9,165 bases of DNA from an uncultured Clostridia bacterium (GTDB lineage: Bacteria; Bacillota; Clostridia; Christensenellales; Aristaeellaceae). The position numbers were made by a program, and so were the translations under genes. Under the pieces are notes generated by a model. It was not told where the DNA came from and did not search any database. It was given only the letters and a program-made list of their open reading frames with translations. Positions 6,687-9,165 of this stretch are shown here, piece after piece. The stretch's first letter is position 1. Each line of letters opens with the position of its first letter. The stretch spans positions 1-9,165 of the forward strand of contig CAMOHY010000074.1 of NCBI GenBank assembly GCA_946615495.1, in the 5' to 3' direction.

Positions 6687-8435
6687 ATGGTGGATTTGAA
6701 GGCCAAGCCCTTTTATCTGACGGACGAGGAAATCCAGTGGGTGGAGGATACCATCGCCTCCATGACGATAGACGAAAAGCTATCCCAGCTTTTCGTGCTG
6801 CTCAAGCCCGTTCCGGGGGCGGATGAAGGCCGCATCAAGGCCCTGATGGAAAGCGCCCGGCCCGGCGGCATGCGCTGGCAGGGCGGCGATAAGGACACCG
6901 TGTGGCTGCAAAACCGTTTGTTCCAGCGCTACAGCCGCATTCCCGTTTTCATCGCCGGGAACTGCGACGACGGCGGCAACGGCGTTTTGCCCAAGGAGGG
7001 CACCTTTGTGGCCACCGCGGCGGAAGCGGGGGCCAGCGAAGGCGACGAAACGGCCTACCGCATGGGCTACGTGGCGGGCAGGGAGGCCGCGGCCATCGGC
7101 GTGAACTGGATGTTCAATCCGGTTGCCGACATATACAAAAATTGGCGCAATACCATTGTGAACACCCGGTCCTTTGGCAGCGGGGCGGACAGGGTGATTT
7201 CCTGCGTGCGGGCCTATATCCGGGGCATCAAGGACGCCGCGCCGCACATGGCCTGCACCTGCAAGCATTTTCCCGGCGACGGCTGGGATGAACTGGACCC
7301 CCACATTTCCCCGGCCCACAACGAAGCGGACCCGGAGGAATGGCTGGAAAGCTACGGAAAAGTGTACAAGACCATGATCGACGAGGGGCTGGAAACCATT
7401 ATGACCGGCCAAATTTCCCTGCCCCAAATGAGCCGGCGGCTGCGCCCCGGTATCCGGAATGAGGAGATTATGCCCGCGTCCCTGGCGCCTGAGCTTTTGC
7501 AGGACCTGCTGCGGGGCCAGCTGGGCTTCAACGGCCTCATCATTTCCGACGCTTCCCATATGATTGGCATGTCCGGCGTGATGGCGCGCAGCGAAGCCGT
7601 GCCCCGGTGTATTGCCGCGGGGTGTGATATGTTCCTGTTCGCCAATGATTTTGAAGAGGACCTTTCCTACCTGAAGGCGGGCTGGGAAAAGGGCGCCGTC
7701 ACTGAGGAAAGGCTCAGCGACGCGCTGCACCGGGTGCTGGGCTTAAAGGCCCGCTTAAAGCTGTATGAGGACAGCGTGCGCTATCCCGACAAGGCGCTTT
7801 TGGACGAAATTGGCTGCCCGGCCCACCGCGCTTTCACCGCGCAGGCCGCCGACGCCGGCGTGACGCTGGTAAAGGACACCCAAGGCCTTTTGCCCATCCG
7901 GCCGGAGGAAAAGAAAAACGCCCTGCTCATTTATGTGCAGAGCACGCCCAATTCCAAGGCCTACGCGGGCGACGGCATGCGCGCCCTCATTACGGAGGAA
8001 TTGGAGCGGGCGGGCTTCCGGGTGTCCCAGTGTCCCAGCTTTTATGATTTGGAATTGGAAAACGGCGCGCACCCCATGAATTTCGTTAAAATGATGCAGA
8101 TGGGCCGCCGGGAGGATTTTAAAAAGAAGTACGATGTGGTGTTCGTGTTCATCTACGTGAAGGGCTACGCCCAGCGCAATGTGGAGCGCCTTTCCTGGAG
8201 CAGCGGCCACAGCATGGAAATGCCCTGGTACACCCAGGAGGTGCCCACCGTGGGCGTGAGCCTGAATTACACCAATCATCTGGTGGACTGCGCCAATATT
8301 CACACCTTCGTCAACGCCTACGGCCCCAACCGGGAAAATGTGCGCGCGGCCGTTGAAAAGATCACCGGAAAGAGCGCGTTCCGCGGCCAGGCGGATGAAA
8401 CCGTGTTCTGCGGCCGCTGGGACACCAGGCTGTAA
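6687..8435 (+). CDS. Second GH3 enzyme of the NagZ/Nag3 (Asp-His dyad) type, paralog of the gene at 4319
   Basis: This 582-residue protein matches the first GH3 protein in architecture and motifs. Aligned by eye, 24 of the first 40 residues are identical. The dyad region is K193-H-F-P-G-D-G with D204-P-H206, again at NagZ spacing, so H206 is the probable acid/base. D288 in LIISDASHM is the probable nucleophile. NTRSFGSGADRV aligns with NVRTYGSDPEMV of the paralog but lacks the 'DP'. The C-terminal GH3 domain begins near residue 375 and includes AGVTLVKDTQGLLPI. There is no signal peptide. Differences around the active-site loops (DPH against DQH, W200 against V195) suggest the copies have diverged in acceptor or aglycone preference rather than being a recent duplication. 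Predicted role: retaining beta-glucosidase, N-acetylglucosaminidase or phosphorylase on an imported glycoside; its position after pgmB favours a glucosyl substrate (inference). Confidence 0.88.
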   Translation: MVDLKAKPFYLTDEEIQWVEDTIASMTIDEKLSQLFVLLKPVPGADEGRIKALMESARPGGMRWQGGDKDTVWLQNRLFQRYSRIPVFIAGNCDDGGNGVLPKEGTFVATAAEAGASEGDETAYRMGYVAGREAAAIGVNWMFNPVADIYKNWRNTIVNTRSFGSGADRVISCVRAYIRGIKDAAPHMACTCKHFPGDGWDELDPHISPAHNEADPEEWLESYGKVYKTMIDEGLETIMTGQISLPQMSRRLRPGIRNEEIMPASLAPELLQDLLRGQLGFNGLIISDASHMIGMSGVMARSEAVPRCIAAGCDMFLFANDFEEDLSYLKAGWEKGAVTEERLSDALHRVLGLKARLKLYEDSVRYPDKALLDEIGCPAHRAFTAQAADAGVTLVKDTQGLLPIRPEEKKNALLIYVQSTPNSKAYAGDGMRALITEELERAGFRVSQCPSFYDLELENGAHPMNFVKMMQMGRREDFKKKYDVVFVFIYVKGYAQRNVERLSWSSGHSMEMPWYTQEVPTVGVSLNYTNHLVDCANIHTFVNAYGPNRENVRAAVEKITGKSAFRGQADETVFCGRWDTRL

Positions 8436-8441
8436 AGGAGG
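8436..8441 (+). promoter_or_regulatory. Ribosome binding site of the esterase gene
   Basis: AGGAGG directly follows the TAA of the second GH3 gene (8433-8435). In-frame ATGs occur at 8452 (10 nt away) and 8458 (16 nt away). The first is the better-spaced start. Confidence 0.75.
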
Positions 8442-8451
8442 ATGGGGACAA

Positions 8452-9165
8452 ATGAAAATGGAATATCTCGTTTTGAATGAAGAGCGCCATGTGAGCCTGA
8501 CGGCCTATCTGCAGCCCGTGGGCGGAGAATTTGCCGGATTGTCCCAGCGGCCCGCCGTGCTGATTATTCCCGGCGGCGGCTACCATTTCTGCTCGGACCG
8601 GGAAGCCGACCCCGTGGCCTTTCCCTATTTGAAGGCGGGCTATCACGCCTTCATCCTGCGGTATTCCCTGAACGAGCAGGCGGTGTGGCCCAACCCGCTC
8701 AGCGATTATGAGCAGGCCATGGAGCTGATTTGTCAAAACGCGGAGGAATGGCACGTGGCGGCGGACCGGGTCGCCGTCGTGGGCTTTTCCGCCGGCGGCC
8801 ACCTGGCGGCCTGCGCGGCCACCATGGCCAAGCGCCGTCCCGCCGCCGCCATTTTGGGCTATCCCGTCATCGACGGCGACTGCGCGCACGATTACCTGCC
8901 CACCGCGCCGGATGTGCCCTCGGCGGTGGATGAACGCACCTGCCCCTGCTTCCTCTTTGCCACCCGCACGGACAATCTGGTGCCGGTGAAAAACACCGTG
9001 CATATGGTGGACGCGCTCTGCCGGAACGACATCGCTTTTGAAAGCCACATTTATTCCAACGGCGGCCACGGCTTGACCACCGGCGACCCCAGCGTCAGCT
9101 ATCAGAACTACTCCAGCCGCTATTCCGCCTGGGTGGAGGACAGCATCGCCTGGCTGAGCGACGTG
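8452..9165 (+). CDS. Alpha/beta-hydrolase fold carbohydrate esterase (3' end outside window)
   Basis: The frame runs from ATG 8452 to the end of the window with no stop, giving 238 residues of a protein probably slightly longer. Serine-hydrolase elements are in canonical order. The oxyanion-hole loop is IIPGGGYHFCS (G41-G43). The nucleophile elbow is GFSAGGH with S113, the acid is probably D174 (FATRTDNLVPV), and the base is H206 in NGGHGL. A PGGGY loop with a GFSAGGH elbow is typical of small intracellular acetyl-esterases often annotated as acetylxylan esterase-like or HSL/BD-FAE-like enzymes in glycan-use loci. Predicted role: removal of acetyl or other acyl groups from the imported glycoside so the rhamnosidase and GH3 enzymes can act. 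The acyl group and sugar cannot be deduced. No signal peptide is seen. It follows the second GH3 gene by 16 bp and is almost certainly in the same operon. Confidence 0.85.
   Translation, partial: MKMEYLVLNEERHVSLTAYLQPVGGEFAGLSQRPAVLIIPGGGYHFCSDREADPVAFPYLKAGYHAFILRYSLNEQAVWPNPLSDYEQAMELICQNAEEWHVAADRVAVVGFSAGGHLAACAATMAKRRPAAAILGYPVIDGDCAHDYLPTAPDVPSAVDERTCPCFLFATRTDNLVPVKNTVHMVDALCRNDIAFESHIYSNGGHGLTTGDPSVSYQNYSSRYSAWVEDSIAWLSDV

Noticed and set aside
8362..9069. 235-codon minus-strand open frame overlapping the esterase
   Set aside because: The plus strand carries a complete, ordered set of serine-hydrolase motifs with a ribosome binding site; the antisense frame has no recognisable motif.

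Overview
The window is a dense, single-strand (+) carbohydrate-use gene cluster from a fairly GC-rich bacterium, by eye about 60% GC. The strong AGGAGG ribosome binding sites, short intergenic gaps and a hairpin plus U-tract terminator suggest a Firmicute, probably a Clostridia-type gut or rumen organism. This placement is an inference; there is no rRNA or other marker gene to confirm it.

Layout. Positions 1-371 hold the 3' end of a probable sugar-binding protein. A perfect hairpin flanked by 10-bp direct repeats follows in the 384-414 gap. Positions 469-1476 encode an RbsC-type ABC sugar permease. A convincing intrinsic terminator (1506-1540) sits immediately in front of the next ribosome binding site. 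Downstream is a tight run of catabolic genes: a GH78 alpha-L-rhamnosidase (1555-4299), a GH3 enzyme with the NagZ-type Asp-His dyad (4319-6019), a beta-phosphoglucomutase (6032-6673), a second paralogous GH3 enzyme (6687-8435), and an alpha/beta-hydrolase-fold esterase cut off by the window end (8452-9165). Gaps between the catabolic genes are 12-19 bp. No gene-free stretch exceeds 100 bp. No tRNA, rRNA, CRISPR array or mobile element was seen.

How the genes may work together (inference). None of the enzymes shows a signal peptide, so the substrate is probably imported by the ABC transporter and taken apart in the cytoplasm. The esterase would remove acyl groups, GH78 would remove terminal alpha-L-rhamnose, and the GH3 enzymes would attack an exposed beta-glycoside. 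The most interesting point is the beta-phosphoglucomutase between the two His-dyad GH3 genes. A retaining GH3 phosphorylase acting on a beta-glucoside would release beta-glucose 1-phosphate, which is the substrate of beta-phosphoglucomutase. The cluster may therefore encode an ATP-sparing phosphorolytic route for rhamnosyl-beta-glucosides, with GH3 rather than the usual GH65 enzymes supplying beta-glucose 1-phosphate. The transporter ATPase and L-rhamnose catabolic genes are not in the window.
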